Origin: APNM01 sp040361335
GTDB taxonomy: Bacteria; Pseudomonadota; Gammaproteobacteria; Nevskiales; Salinisphaeraceae
Direction: 5' to 3'
Assembly: GCF_040361335.1 (NCBI RefSeq)
Contig: NZ_APNM01000008.1
Location: 62,001 to 126,000 of the forward strand
DNA: 64,000 bases
The notes beneath the pieces are model-generated. The model made no database searches and had not been told where the DNA came from. It saw nothing but the letters and a program-made list of their open reading frames with translations. The translations under genes were made by a program, and so were the position numbers. Positions 44,407-55,537 of this stretch are shown here, one piece after another (the first letter of the stretch is position 1; each line of letters starts with the position of its first letter).

Positions 44407-44574
44407 TCAGAATACGTCCAGCAGCTCGCCGAACAGCACGCGCAGGCAGAACAACAGCGCGATACAGCCGAACAGCAGCCGCACCGTGTCGCTCTCCCCG
44501 GCCTCGTCGCGCCAGGTGATGCCGTGATAGGCGACGGCCGCGGTCGCCGCGACGAAGACGATATCCCAAAGCAT
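44407..44574 (-). CDS. Small hydrophobic protein of unknown function (55 aa)
   Basis: 55 residues starting MLWDIVFVAATAAVAYHGI, with a second hydrophobic segment RLLFGCIALLFCLRVLFG. Two membrane helices with a short acidic loop between them. It is divergent from the sensor kinase gene and convergent with the TPR gene. The family is not recognised; coding is supported by its compact, membrane-type composition and a sensible start, but it is short. Confidence 0.5.
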   Translation of the reverse strand: MLWDIVFVAATAAVAYHGITWRDEAGESDTVRLLFGCIALLFCLRVLFGELLDVF

Positions 44575-44690
44575 GTCGGCCCGATCCCTGTCCTGCGGCG
44601 CGCCGGCGGCGGAACGGGCCGGCCGCGGCGCGCCTGCGGCCGGCCCGGCCGTTATCCTAGCAGCGGCGCGGACGCGCGGAGACCGGCGGC

Positions 44691-47600
44691 GTGAGCCCCT
44701 GGATCCCGATCCTGGCATCGCTGGGCTATGTGGCGGTGCTGTTCGCCATCGCCCACTACGGCGACGCCCGGGCCCGATCGCACGGCCGTGCCGGCAGCCG
44801 GCCGCTGATCTACGCCCTCTCGCTGGCGGTGTACTGCAGCTCCTGGACCTTCTTCGGCAACGTCGGCCGCGCGGCCTCCAGCGGCTGGGACTTCCTGCCC
44901 ATCTATCTCGGACCGATCCTCGCGCTCGTGGTCCTGGCCCCGGTGCTGCGCAAGATGATCCGGGTCAGCAAACAGCAGAACATCACCTCGATCGCGGACT
45001 TCATCGCCTCCCGGTACGGCAAGACCCAGGGTCTCGCGGCGCTGGTCACGGGCGTGGCGGTGGTGGTCATCCTTCCCTACATCGCCTTGCAGCTCAAGGG
45101 CGTGTCCCTGGCCTACGACACCCTCACCGGCGGCGCCGCGAACGGTCCGGCGACCGGCGGCGACCCGCCCCCGCCCTGGCGCGACACCGCGCTGTACGTG
45201 GCCCTGACCATGGCCGCCTTCTCGATGCTGTTCGGCACCCGGCACGTGGACAACAGCGAGAGCCATCAGGGGATCATCTACGCCATGGCCTTCGAGTCGG
45301 TGGTGAAGCTGACCGCCTTCCTGGCGGTCGGCGCCTTCGTGACCTGGGGCCTGTTCGGCGGCGTCGGCGATCTGCTGGGCCGGGCCTGGCGGGATCCGCG
45401 GTTCGCAGCCATGTACGGCGGCGCATCGCCGATCACCAGCAGCTTCGTCACCACCACCCTGCTGGCGATGGGGGCGATCTTCTGCCTGCCGCGCCAGTTC
45501 CACGTGGCGGTGGTGGAGAATACCGACGTGGGCGACCTGCGCACCGCGCGCTGGCTGTTCCCGCTGTACCTGGCGGCGTTCGGGCTGTTCGTCATGCCCA
45601 TCGCGGCGGCCGGCCTGCTGATCTTCCCGGACGGCGGCGTGAACGCCGACCGCTTCGTCCTGGCCCTGCCGCTGTCGGCCGACACCCACGGTCTGGCGCT
45701 GCTCGCCTTCCTGGGCGGCGTCTCGGCCGCCACCAGCATGGTGATCATGGCCAGCGTGGCGCTGGCGACCATGGTCTGCAACGACATGATCATGCCGGTG
45801 CTGCTGCGCCGCGGCGGCCCCGGACGCGACGGCGACGTCAGCGCGCTGCTCCTGGCGATAAGGCGCGGGGTGATCCTGGCGATCCTCGCGCTGGCCTATC
45901 TCTACTACCGTTACTTCGGCAGCTTCGCCACGCTGGCCGCCATCGGGCTGCTCTCCTTCGCCGGGATCATGCAATTCCTGCCGGCGCTGATCGGCGGCCT
46001 GTACCTGCGCGGCCTGGCGCGCCGGGGCGTGCTCGCCGGCATCGTGGCCGGATTCGGGGTCTGGACCTACACCCTGCTGCTGCCCGATCTCGCCGCGGCC
46101 GGCTGGATCGCCGAGACCCTGGTCCGCGAGGGTCCGGGCGGGATCGACTGGCTGCGGCCCCAGGCGTTGTTCGGGTTGACGCTCGGCGATCCGCTCACCC
46201 ACGGCGTGTTCTGGAGCCTGTGCGCCAACATCGGCGTGCTGGCCGCGGTCTCCCTGAACGGCGGTCGCAGTCTGGTCGAGCGCATGCAGGCCACCGCGTT
46301 CGTGGACCTCGACAATCCCCGGCACACGGCCCAGGCCCTGCCCGCCCTGCACACCGCCGCCAACGTCGGCGACATGCAGGTCCTGCTGCAGCGTTTCCTG
46401 GGCCTGCAGCAGGCACAGGCGGCCCTGGCGGACTACGCCCGCCGGCACGAGGTGACGCTGCACGCGGGCACCCCCGCCGAGCCGCATCTGATCCGCTTCT
46501 GCGAACGCCTGCTGGCGGGCGTGGTGGGCAGCGCCTCGGCACGCCTGGTGCTGGTATCGGCGCTGCGCCACAAGGACCTCGCGATCGAGGATGTGGTGGA
46601 CGTGCTGGACCGCACCGCCGAGGCGGTGCACTTCAACCGCACCCTGCTGCACGCCGCCCTGGACAACATCAGCCAGGGCGTCTCGGTGGTGGACGACCAG
46701 TTGCGCCTGGTGGCATGGAACAAGCGTTACCTGGCGCTGTTCGACTATCCGGAGGGCCTGGTCTGCGTGGGCCGCCCGGTGGCCGAGCTGATCCGCTACA
46801 ACGCCGGACGCGGGGAATGCGGGCCCGGCGACGTCGAGGAGCACGTGCGCAAACGCCTGGACTTCATGCAGCGGGGCCGGCCGCACGTGTTCCAGCGGGT
46901 CCGCCGCGACGGCACCGTGCTGGAGATGCACGGCAACCCCATGCCCGGCGGCGGCTTTGTCACCACCTTCAGCGACATCACCGAGCACAAGCGCACCGAG
47001 GCGGCCCTGCGCGAGATCAACGAGACCCTGGAACAGCGCGTCGCCGAGCGCACCCGGGCCCTGTCGCGCGCCAACGCCGAGTTGCGTCGGGAAAACCGCG
47101 ACCGGGCCCGCGCCGAGAGCGAGGCCCGCCGCGCCCGCGACGAGGCCGAGCGCGCCAACCTCAGCAAGACACGATTCCTGGCCGCGGCCGGTCATGACCT
47201 GCTGCAGCCGCTCAACGCGGCGCGGTTGTTCGCGTCGGCCCTGATCGAGGGCCGGTCCGGCGATCCCCGCGCCCTGGCGGGCAATATCGAGCGCTCGCTG
47301 CAATCCGCCGAGGAACTGCTCTCCTCGCTGCTCGATATCTCCAAGCTCGACGCCGGCGCCTGGGAGGTGGAGATCGCCGACTTCGGCCTCGACGCGATGC
47401 TGGACGGCCTGGCGGCCGAGTTCGGCGTGCTCGCCGCCGAGCGCGGCCTCGATCTGCGCACCGTGACCTGCCGTGCCGCGGTGCGCAGCGACCGCCACCT
47501 GTTGCGACGGATCCTGCAGAACTTCCTCGCCAACTCCGTGCGCTACACGGATCACGGCCGCATCCTGCTCGGTTGCCGGCGGCGCGGCGACAGCGTGGAG

Positions 47601-48245
47601 ATCCAGGTCTGGGACACCGGTCCCGGCATCCCCGGCGATCAGCTCCAGGCCATCTTCGAGGAGTTCCACCAGATCGACCGCCCGCGCGGCAACAGCCGCG
47701 GGCTGGGGCTCGGCCTGGCCATCGCCGAACGCATGGCGCGCCTCCTGGATCATCCCATCGATGTCCGCTCGGAACCGGGACGGGGCACCTGCTTCTCCCT
47801 GCGCGTGCCCCGCGGCCGGCATCCCGCGGCGGCGCCCGCCGCGGGCGACTGGGCGCCGCCGGACGCCCTGGCCGGCCTGCGGCTGCTGTGCATCGACGAC
47901 GACGCGGGCGTGCGGGACGGCCTGCAGGCGCTGCTCACGGGCTGGGGCTGCCGGGTCGATGTCGCCGCGGGACGCGCGGCACTGCCCGCGGATCCGCCGG
48001 ACGCGGTAATCGTCGATTACCACCTGCGCGGCGAGGGCAACGGCCTCGCCCTGCTCGACGAGCTGCGCGAGCGCTGGGGCGACGAGCTGCGCGGCATCGT
48101 GATCACGGCGGACCGCGATCCGGCGCTGCGCCGCCACGCCCGGACGCACGGCCATCCGCTCCTGCACAAGCCGGTGAAGCCGGCCGCATTGCGCGCGGCG
48201 TTGACCCGCATCCTGCGCGACGGGCCGCGGGCCGCGGCGGTCTGA
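44691..48245 (+). CDS. crbS: CrbS-like hybrid histidine kinase with SSS transporter domain
   Basis: 1184 residues. The N-terminal SSS-type transporter domain (about 1-520) has 12-13 membrane segments. A linker, a PAS domain (about 650-765, ALDNISQGVSVVDDQLRLVAWN) and a coiled coil follow. The histidine kinase core has phospho-acceptor H835 in AAGHDLLQPLNAAR and an ATPase domain with DTGPGIPGDQ and SRGLGLGLAIAERM. The C-terminal receiver has D1109 in VIVDYHLRG. This layout matches CrbS/MxtR kinases that control acetate use (acs, actP). GTG start. The cognate regulator gene is convergent 1 bp away. Confidence 0.88.
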   Translation: MSPWIPILASLGYVAVLFAIAHYGDARARSHGRAGSRPLIYALSLAVYCSSWTFFGNVGRAASSGWDFLPIYLGPILALVVLAPVLRKMIRVSKQQNITSIADFIASRYGKTQGLAALVTGVAVVVILPYIALQLKGVSLAYDTLTGGAANGPATGGDPPPPWRDTALYVALTMAAFSMLFGTRHVDNSESHQGIIYAMAFESVVKLTAFLAVGAFVTWGLFGGVGDLLGRAWRDPRFAAMYGGASPITSSFVTTTLLAMGAIFCLPRQFHVAVVENTDVGDLRTARWLFPLYLAAFGLFVMPIAAAGLLIFPDGGVNADRFVLALPLSADTHGLALLAFLGGVSAATSMVIMASVALATMVCNDMIMPVLLRRGGPGRDGDVSALLLAIRRGVILAILALAYLYYRYFGSFATLAAIGLLSFAGIMQFLPALIGGLYLRGLARRGVLAGIVAGFGVWTYTLLLPDLAAAGWIAETLVREGPGGIDWLRPQALFGLTLGDPLTHGVFWSLCANIGVLAAVSLNGGRSLVERMQATAFVDLDNPRHTAQALPALHTAANVGDMQVLLQRFLGLQQAQAALADYARRHEVTLHAGTPAEPHLIRFCERLLAGVVGSASARLVLVSALRHKDLAIEDVVDVLDRTAEAVHFNRTLLHAALDNISQGVSVVDDQLRLVAWNKRYLALFDYPEGLVCVGRPVAELIRYNAGRGECGPGDVEEHVRKRLDFMQRGRPHVFQRVRRDGTVLEMHGNPMPGGGFVTTFSDITEHKRTEAALREINETLEQRVAERTRALSRANAELRRENRDRARAESEARRARDEAERANLSKTRFLAAAGHDLLQPLNAARLFASALIEGRSGDPRALAGNIERSLQSAEELLSSLLDISKLDAGAWEVEIADFGLDAMLDGLAAEFGVLAAERGLDLRTVTCRAAVRSDRHLLRRILQNFLANSVRYTDHGRILLGCRRRGDSVEIQVWDTGPGIPGDQLQAIFEEFHQIDRPRGNSRGLGLGLAIAERMARLLDHPIDVRSEPGRGTCFSLRVPRGRHPAAAPAAGDWAPPDALAGLRLLCIDDDAGVRDGLQALLTGWGCRVDVAAGRAALPADPPDAVIVDYHLRGEGNGLALLDELRERWGDELRGIVITADRDPALRRHARTHGHPLLHKPVKPAALRAALTRILRDGPRAAAV

Positions 48246-48246
48246 G

Positions 48247-48942
48247 TCAGCTACCGGGGGCGTCGGGATCGGATGCCAGGGCGCGCTGCGCGAGCGCGTC
48301 CCAGTCGATCTCCAGGCTGCGCGCGGCGATCACCGCCTGGGTCCGGGTGTAGACGCCCAGCTTGCGCAGGATCGCCGTGATGTGCGCCTTGACCGTGGCC
48401 TCGGAGATGTCCAGGTCGATCGCGATCTGCTTGTTGAGCATGCCCTCGGTGAGCATCAGCAGCACGCGGATCTGCTGCGGCGTGAGACTGCCCAGACGCC
48501 GGGCCGTGTCGTCGGCCGCGGTGGTGCCCCGCCGCGCGCCCTGCTGCCCGCCCGGCACCCACACGGCGCCGTCCAGCACCGCCGTCAGGGCCTCCACGAT
48601 GGTGCCCATGCCGGCGGACTTGGGGATGAAGCCCGAGGCACCGTGATCGATCGCACCGCGCACCACTTGCGGGTCTTCGTAGGCCGACACCACCACCACC
48701 GGCAGCCCGGGCTGGCGGCCGCGGGCATAGACCAGTCCGGCGTAACCCCGGCAGCCGGGCATGTTCAGGTCGAGCAGCAGCAGGTCCGCGTCGTCGTGAC
48801 TGTCGATCGCGTCCTGCAGGGCCTCGAACGTGGCCACCGACACGATCTCCGCGCCGGTCACGACCTGCGTGACGGCCTGCTCCAGCGCGGAACGGAACAG
48901 GGGGTGATCGTCGGCGACGATGATGGTGTCGGCTGTGGCCAT
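48247..48942 (-). CDS. crbR: LuxR/NarL-type response regulator (CrbR-like)
   Basis: 231 residues. The receiver domain has phospho-acceptor D58 in LLLLDLNMPG, and the C-terminal LuxR helix-turn-helix (about 165-222) has LTPQQIRVLLMLTEGMLNKQIA and ISEATVKAHITAILRKL. It is paired tail-to-tail with the CrbS-like kinase. CrbR/ErdR regulators activate acetyl-CoA synthetase and acetate permease genes; whether that is the target here is inference. The start MATADTIIVADDH is chosen because it begins the receiver fold. Confidence 0.87.
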   Translation of the reverse strand: MATADTIIVADDHPLFRSALEQAVTQVVTGAEIVSVATFEALQDAIDSHDDADLLLLDLNMPGCRGYAGLVYARGRQPGLPVVVVSAYEDPQVVRGAIDHGASGFIPKSAGMGTIVEALTAVLDGAVWVPGGQQGARRGTTAADDTARRLGSLTPQQIRVLLMLTEGMLNKQIAIDLDISEATVKAHITAILRKLGVYTRTQAVIAARSLEIDWDALAQRALASDPDAPGS

Positions 48943-49013
48943 CGCGGAGCGTATAGCTGGCTGCGGACGCACAGCCTAGCGCACCCGCGCGGCGGCCGCG
49001 CGCGGCACGACCG

Positions 49014-50372
49014 TCAGCCAGCCGTGTCATCCTCGCCGCGCAGCCGGGCGAGCTTCGTCCGGATCCTGGATTCGAGGCCGCGGTCGACGGGCTCGTAGTA
49101 GCGGGTGCCGGCCAACTCGTCCGGCAGGTAGGTCTCGCCCGCGGCGTAGGCATCCGGCTCGTCGTGGGCGTAGCGATAGCCGGCGCCGTGCCCGAGCCCC
49201 TTCATCAACTTGGTGGGGGCGTTGCGCAGGTGCAGGGGCACCTCCAGGCTGCCGCGCTCACGCGCGTCGCGCAGGGCGGCGTTGTAGGCGGCATACACGG
49301 CGTTGCTCTTGGGCGCGCAGGCCAGGTAAGCCACCGCCTGGGCGATCGCCAGCTCGCCCTCCGGGCTGCCCAGGCGTTCGAAGGTCTCCCAAGCATCCAA
49401 CGCCAGGCGCAGGCCCCGCGGATCGGCGTTGCCGATATCCTCGCTGGCGATGCGCACGACGCGGCGCGCCAGGTAGAGGGGATCGCAGCCGCCGTCGAGC
49501 ATGCGGCAGAGCCAGTAGAGGGCGGCGTCGGGATCGGTGCCGCGCACCGACTTGTGCAGGGCCGAGATCTGGTCGTAGAAGTAATCGCCGCCCTTGTCGA
49601 AGCGACGCAGACCCTCGCGCAGGACCTCGTCCAGATCGGTTTCGGTGATTTCCCGGGCCCCGTCGTCCGCGTCCTCCTCGGCACGGATCGCGGCCACGTC
49701 CGCGGCCAGTTCCAGCAGGTTGAGGGCGCGCCGGGCGTCGCCGTCGGCATGCGCCGCCAGGCGGTCCCGCAGGGCCTCCGCCATGGTCACCGTCCCGCCC
49801 AGGCCGCGCTCGCCGTCCGCCAGGGCGCGATCGATCAGGGCCCGGATGTCGCCGGCGTCCAGGGATTTCAGGACATAGGTGCGGGCACGCGAGAGCAGCG
49901 CGTTGTTGACCTCGAACGAGGGATTCTCGGTGGTGGCGCCGACCAGGGTCACGGTCCCGTCCTCGACGTAGGGCAGCAAACCGTCCTGCTGCGCCTTGTT
50001 GAAACGGTGGACCTCGTCGACGAACAGCAGCGTACCCCGGCCGCCGGCGGCGCGTGCTTCGCGGGCCTCGGCCACCGCCGCGCGGATATCCTTCACGCCG
50101 GCCATCACGGCCGATATCTGCACGAAGCGGATATCCGACAGCTCGGCCAGGAGCCGCGCCAGGCTGGTCTTGCCGGTACCCGGCGGCCCCCAGAGGATCA
50201 TGGAATGCAGACGGCCGGCCTCCAGCGCCCGGCGCAGGGGCTTGCCCGGCCCCAGGATATGCGCCTGTCCGGCGAAGTCGGCAAGCGCGCGCGGCCGCAT
50301 GCGGTCGGCCAGCGGCCGACCCGCCTCCGCGCCGCCGTCGCGCTCAAGCCCGATTTCGTGTTGCCGCGACAC
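49014..50372 (-). CDS. rarA: Replication-associated recombination protein A (AAA+ ATPase)
   Basis: 452 residues; MgsA/RarA/WRNIP1 family, acting at stalled replication forks. It has Walker A GPPGTGKTS, Walker B LLFVDEVHRFNKAQQDGLLP, and the C-terminal tetramerisation region with LPDELAGTRYYEP. I use a GTG giving about 24 residues before LADRMRP, as in E. coli, which overlaps the VanZ-like gene by 29 bp; a start at that ATG (50300) is the minimal alternative. lolA and ftsK are upstream, as in E. coli. Confidence 0.93.
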   Translation of the reverse strand: MSRQHEIGLERDGGAEAGRPLADRMRPRALADFAGQAHILGPGKPLRRALEAGRLHSMILWGPPGTGKTSLARLLAELSDIRFVQISAVMAGVKDIRAAVAEAREARAAGGRGTLLFVDEVHRFNKAQQDGLLPYVEDGTVTLVGATTENPSFEVNNALLSRARTYVLKSLDAGDIRALIDRALADGERGLGGTVTMAEALRDRLAAHADGDARRALNLLELAADVAAIRAEEDADDGAREITETDLDEVLREGLRRFDKGGDYFYDQISALHKSVRGTDPDAALYWLCRMLDGGCDPLYLARRVVRIASEDIGNADPRGLRLALDAWETFERLGSPEGELAIAQAVAYLACAPKSNAVYAAYNAALRDARERGSLEVPLHLRNAPTKLMKGLGHGAGYRYAHDEPDAYAAGETYLPDELAGTRYYEPVDRGLESRIRTKLARLRGEDDTAG

Positions 50373-50745
50373 GGCCGTCAATATATCCCAGGCAGGGCGC
50401 GACCAGCGGCCGCGCCAGGGCCAGACCCACTCCGACGCCGGCGACATCGGCGACCCAGTCCATCAGTTCCGCGCTGCGGTAGCCGGTCAGCCACTGCAGC
50501 GCCTCGATAACCAGCCCCAGCACGGCCAGGCCGGCCGCCACGGCGGCGTAGCGGCCCATGCCGAGCACCGCCCCGAACCAGCCCGCCAGCAGGGCGAAGG
50601 CGGCGAAATGCAGCAGCTTGTCGATGCCCGCACCGCCGGCGACCCCGGGTTGCGGCCAAAGACAGCCGACCAGGAGGATCGCGATACCGGCATAGCCCAA
50701 CCCGCGCCACAGCCGGGCCAGCCGGAGGTCGCGGCCGGCCGTCAC
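50344..50745 (-). CDS. VanZ-like membrane protein
   Basis: 133 residues with about four hydrophobic segments and the VanZ-type features DKLLHFAAFALLAGW and IEALQWLTGYRSAELMDWVAD, which are the conserved helix ends. VanZ in enterococci gives teicoplanin resistance; proteobacterial relatives are uncharacterised. It overlaps lolA by 4 bp upstream and rarA by about 29 bp downstream, so it is translationally coupled inside the ftsK-lolA-rarA block. Confidence 0.82.
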   Translation of the reverse strand: MTAGRDLRLARLWRGLGYAGIAILLVGCLWPQPGVAGGAGIDKLLHFAAFALLAGWFGAVLGMGRYAAVAAGLAVLGLVIEALQWLTGYRSAELMDWVADVAGVGVGLALARPLVAPCLGYIDGRVAATRNRA

Positions 50746-51383
50746 GGCGCATTCCCCGACCCGCGGGCGTCGACCACGTCGACGTCCTCGGGCACTTCCA
50801 GGGTGAAGCGCCCGTCGTCGATGCCGGTATTCACGCGGATATCGTGGAAACGGATGCGGGTGGTCTGGCCGAGCTGGTCATCGAGTTCCAGGCTGACCGG
50901 GCGGCCACTTCTCAGGCCCATGCGTATCTCGCGGAAATCGCTGTCGTCGGCGCGGGGGATCAACCGTACCCAGGTCAGATCGTCCCCCTTGCCGGCCAGG
51001 GTCTCCATGGCGAAGGCCTGGTCCAAATCGGCACCGCCGGCCAAGAGTTGGGCCGGGGTCGTGCGCAGCGTGTCGTCCACCGCGCGCACCGTGACCTGGG
51101 CCAGGTCGACATCATAGAAACGGAAGGCGCTACCGTCGCTGACGATGATCTGGCGGTACGGCTCGCGGTATTCCCAGCGGAAACGGTCCGGCCGGTCGAG
51201 CAGGAAGATGCCGGCGGCCGATTGCAGGACCTCGCCGTCGGCGTCGACCTGGACCTGCTCGAAGTCGGCCCGCAGATCGTCCACCTCGGTGTAGAAATCC
51301 GCCAGGGCCCGCGGCTGCGCCGTGGCGGCGGTCGCCGCGCATACGGCCAGCAGGCCGGCGAGAAACTGTCGTGCGATTCGCAT
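50742..51383 (-). CDS. lolA: Outer-membrane lipoprotein carrier protein
   Basis: Periplasmic chaperone of 213 residues that carries lipoproteins from LolCDE to LolB. The signal peptide is 1-22 (ending AATAQ). The mature start ALADFYTEVDDLRADFEQVQVD and the DRPDRFRWEYREPYRQIIVSDG segment are LolA signatures. The start sits just upstream of the signal peptide. It lies 71 bp downstream of ftsK. Confidence 0.93.
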   Translation of the reverse strand: MRIARQFLAGLLAVCAATAATAQPRALADFYTEVDDLRADFEQVQVDADGEVLQSAAGIFLLDRPDRFRWEYREPYRQIIVSDGSAFRFYDVDLAQVTVRAVDDTLRTTPAQLLAGGADLDQAFAMETLAGKGDDLTWVRLIPRADDSDFREIRMGLRSGRPVSLELDDQLGQTTRIRFHDIRVNTGIDDGRFTLEVPEDVDVVDARGSGNAP

Positions 51384-51454
51384 AGATATCCCTGTGGGGG
51401 TGCCTGTCACCCAGCCTAGGCGGAACGGCTGAACGCTGTCTGAACCGGCCGCGG

Positions 51455-53791
<2,337 letters not shown>

Positions 53792-53888
53792 CAGGCGCCC
53801 CCCGCCGCGCGCAAGCCCGCGATGCCGTCCCTTGCCGCGCCCGCCGGGCGGCGATCCTCGCTGATGACGCCGTTACGCATGACCGGTC

Positions 53889-53936
53889 ATTATAACGGCA
53901 GGAAGCTTGAAAGCGTGGGGTTCGGGCGCATATTCC
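53889..53936. promoter_or_regulatory. Divergent promoter region of ftsK and the 109-residue gene
   Basis: The minus strand has a perfect TATAAT (53894-53889), a good ftsK -10 with no clear -35. The plus strand has TTGAAA (53907-53912), an 18-bp spacer and TATTCC (53931-53936), or CATATT 2 bp earlier, a fair promoter for the small downstream gene. The two overlap only slightly. Confidence 0.5.
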
Positions 53937-53974
53937 TGGTATCCGATGGTACCGGTTCCAGACCGGGGGACGAC

Positions 53975-54304
53975 ATGACCGTTCGACACTTTCTGTTGAC
54001 TCACGACGACAGCATCGAGGAGTTCTCCGAGGAGGAGGCCGCCCGGGTCGCCAGCGGTGACACGCCGCTGCCGCGATTCGCGGACAAGCGCCTGCGCTAT
54101 CTCCAGGTCTCCGTCGAGCAGGCCGACGAATCCGGCCAGATCCAGGTGCGCACCGTCGGCGCCGTGGTCGGCTTCGACGAGGAGGGCCGACTCCAGGAGG
54201 CCGCCGCGCCCGAGGACGAGACGGAGTTCACCAGCTTCGAGCACGACGCCTGCGTCCAGTTCGCGCTCAAGGATACGGTACCCGGGCGCTACGCGCTCAA
54301 TTGA
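53975..54304 (+). CDS. Conserved-looking protein of unknown function (109 aa)
   Basis: 109 residues, acidic, soluble, no membrane segment. It starts MTVRHFLLTHDDSIEEFSEEEA and contains RLRYLQVSVEQADESGQ and VVGFDEEGRLQEA. A GGGGGA ribosome site 4 bases before the ATG and its own promoter support coding. The family is not recognised. In Pseudomonas the ftsK-aat interval holds trxB; here it holds this gene and an acyltransferase. Confidence 0.7.
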   Translation: MTVRHFLLTHDDSIEEFSEEEAARVASGDTPLPRFADKRLRYLQVSVEQADESGQIQVRTVGAVVGFDEEGRLQEAAAPEDETEFTSFEHDACVQFALKDTVPGRYALN

Positions 54305-54325
54305 CGGTACCCGCGGCCGGCGGAC

Positions 54326-54357
54326 GATTGGTGATCCGCGACTGATGGGTCACAATC
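54326..54357. repeat. Degenerate GTGATT-type hairpin
   Basis: GATTGGTGATCC faces GGGTCACAATC across 9 bases, an imperfect hairpin resembling a decayed copy of the GTGATT family. It lies upstream of the acyltransferase gene. Confidence 0.45.
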
Positions 54358-54385
54358 GCCCCGTCCCTGCGATCGCGAGTTGCCC

Positions 54386-55537
54386 ATGGCGCGCACCCGG
54401 CTGGCGGCCGGCATCGACGAAATCGGCGGCGAGGAGTGGGATGCCCTGCTCGACGCCGACGATCCCGGCTACCCTTTCCTGCGCCACGGCTTCCTGCGCA
54501 CGCTGGAGGCGACCGGCTGCGTCGGTCCCGGCACCGGCTGGGAGCCCCGGCACCTGACGCTACGCGACGACGCCGGCCGGCTGCTCGGCGCCGTGCCGCT
54601 CTTCCGCAAGCGCCATTCCTTCGGCGAATTCGTGTTCGACTTCGCCTGGGCGCACGCCTATCACCGGCTAGGGCTGGACTACTACCCCAAGTTGGTCGCG
54701 GCGGTCCCGTTCACGCCGGTGACGGGACCGAGACTGCTGGCCGCGGATGACGATACCCGCCAGGCCCTGGCCCGGACCCTCGCCGGGCTGCCGGCCGCGG
54801 ACGGCGCCTCGTCGCTGCATCTGCTGTTCCCCCGGGCCCGCGACCGCGCGGCGGCGGCCGCGGCCGGGGCGATCCTGCGCCGGGACTGCCATTTCCTGTG
54901 GCGCAACCGGGACTATCGCGATTTCGACGATTTCCTGGCCCGGCTGTCGGCCAAGCGGCGCAAACAGATACGGCGCGAGCGGCGCCGGGTGGCGGAGGCC
55001 GGCATCCGCGTGCGGACGGTCCCGCCCGACGAGGTCGACGACGATCTGCGGGAACGCATCTACGCCTTTTACGCCCGCACCTACCTGATACGCGGCCAAG
55101 CGCCCTATCTCACCCCGGATTTCTTCCGCCGGATCGAGACGGCCCTCCCGGATCGGGTACGCTATTTCCTCGCCTGCGAGGGGACCCGTCCGGTAGCCGC
55201 GGCCTTCATGCTGGTCGGCGACGACACCCTCTACGGTCGGCACTGGGGCAGCCTCGCCGACTACCACAGCCTGCATTTCGAGACCTGCTACTATGCCGGC
55301 ATCGACTATTGCATCGAGCACGGGCTGGCGCGCTTCGACGCCGGCGCCCAGGGCGAGCACAAGATCCGCCGCGGTTTCGAGCCCGCGGCCACCTACTCCG
55401 CCCATTTCGTGGTCGAGCCGGCGCTGCGCGGCCCCATCGCCGACTTTGTCGACCGGGAGGGCGGGTTGATCGCCGACTGGCACCACGAGCAACGGCGCCG
55501 CTGCGCCTTCCCCGACGCCGACGAGATCGAAACGTGA
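54386..55537 (+). CDS. GNAT-family acyltransferase (DUF482/COG3146)
   Basis: 383 residues. The sequence RKQIRRERRRVAEAGIRVRT and the C-terminal GRHWGSLADYHSLHFETCYY with FDAGAQGEHKIRRGFEP are the signature of the COG3146 FemAB-like GNAT proteins. Their substrate is not established; a role in peptidoglycan or lipid acylation has been suggested. An upstream in-frame TTG would add two residues. Its stop overlaps the aat start (GTGA), a widespread pairing. Confidence 0.85.
   Translation: MARTRLAAGIDEIGGEEWDALLDADDPGYPFLRHGFLRTLEATGCVGPGTGWEPRHLTLRDDAGRLLGAVPLFRKRHSFGEFVFDFAWAHAYHRLGLDYYPKLVAAVPFTPVTGPRLLAADDDTRQALARTLAGLPAADGASSLHLLFPRARDRAAAAAAGAILRRDCHFLWRNRDYRDFDDFLARLSAKRRKQIRRERRRVAEAGIRVRTVPPDEVDDDLRERIYAFYARTYLIRGQAPYLTPDFFRRIETALPDRVRYFLACEGTRPVAAAFMLVGDDTLYGRHWGSLADYHSLHFETCYYAGIDYCIEHGLARFDAGAQGEHKIRRGFEPAATYSAHFVVEPALRGPIADFVDREGGLIADWHHEQRRRCAFPDADEIET

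Noticed and set aside
43598..44574. Toxin-antitoxin interpretation of the small genes
   Set aside because: The two short proteins are membrane proteins on opposite strands with no toxin or antitoxin motif, and they are tied to a symporter locus.
44652..48167. Long minus-strand open frame opposite the CrbS-like kinase
   Set aside because: The plus-strand frame shows clear kinase, PAS and receiver motifs; the antisense frame is His/Gln/Arg-rich noise.
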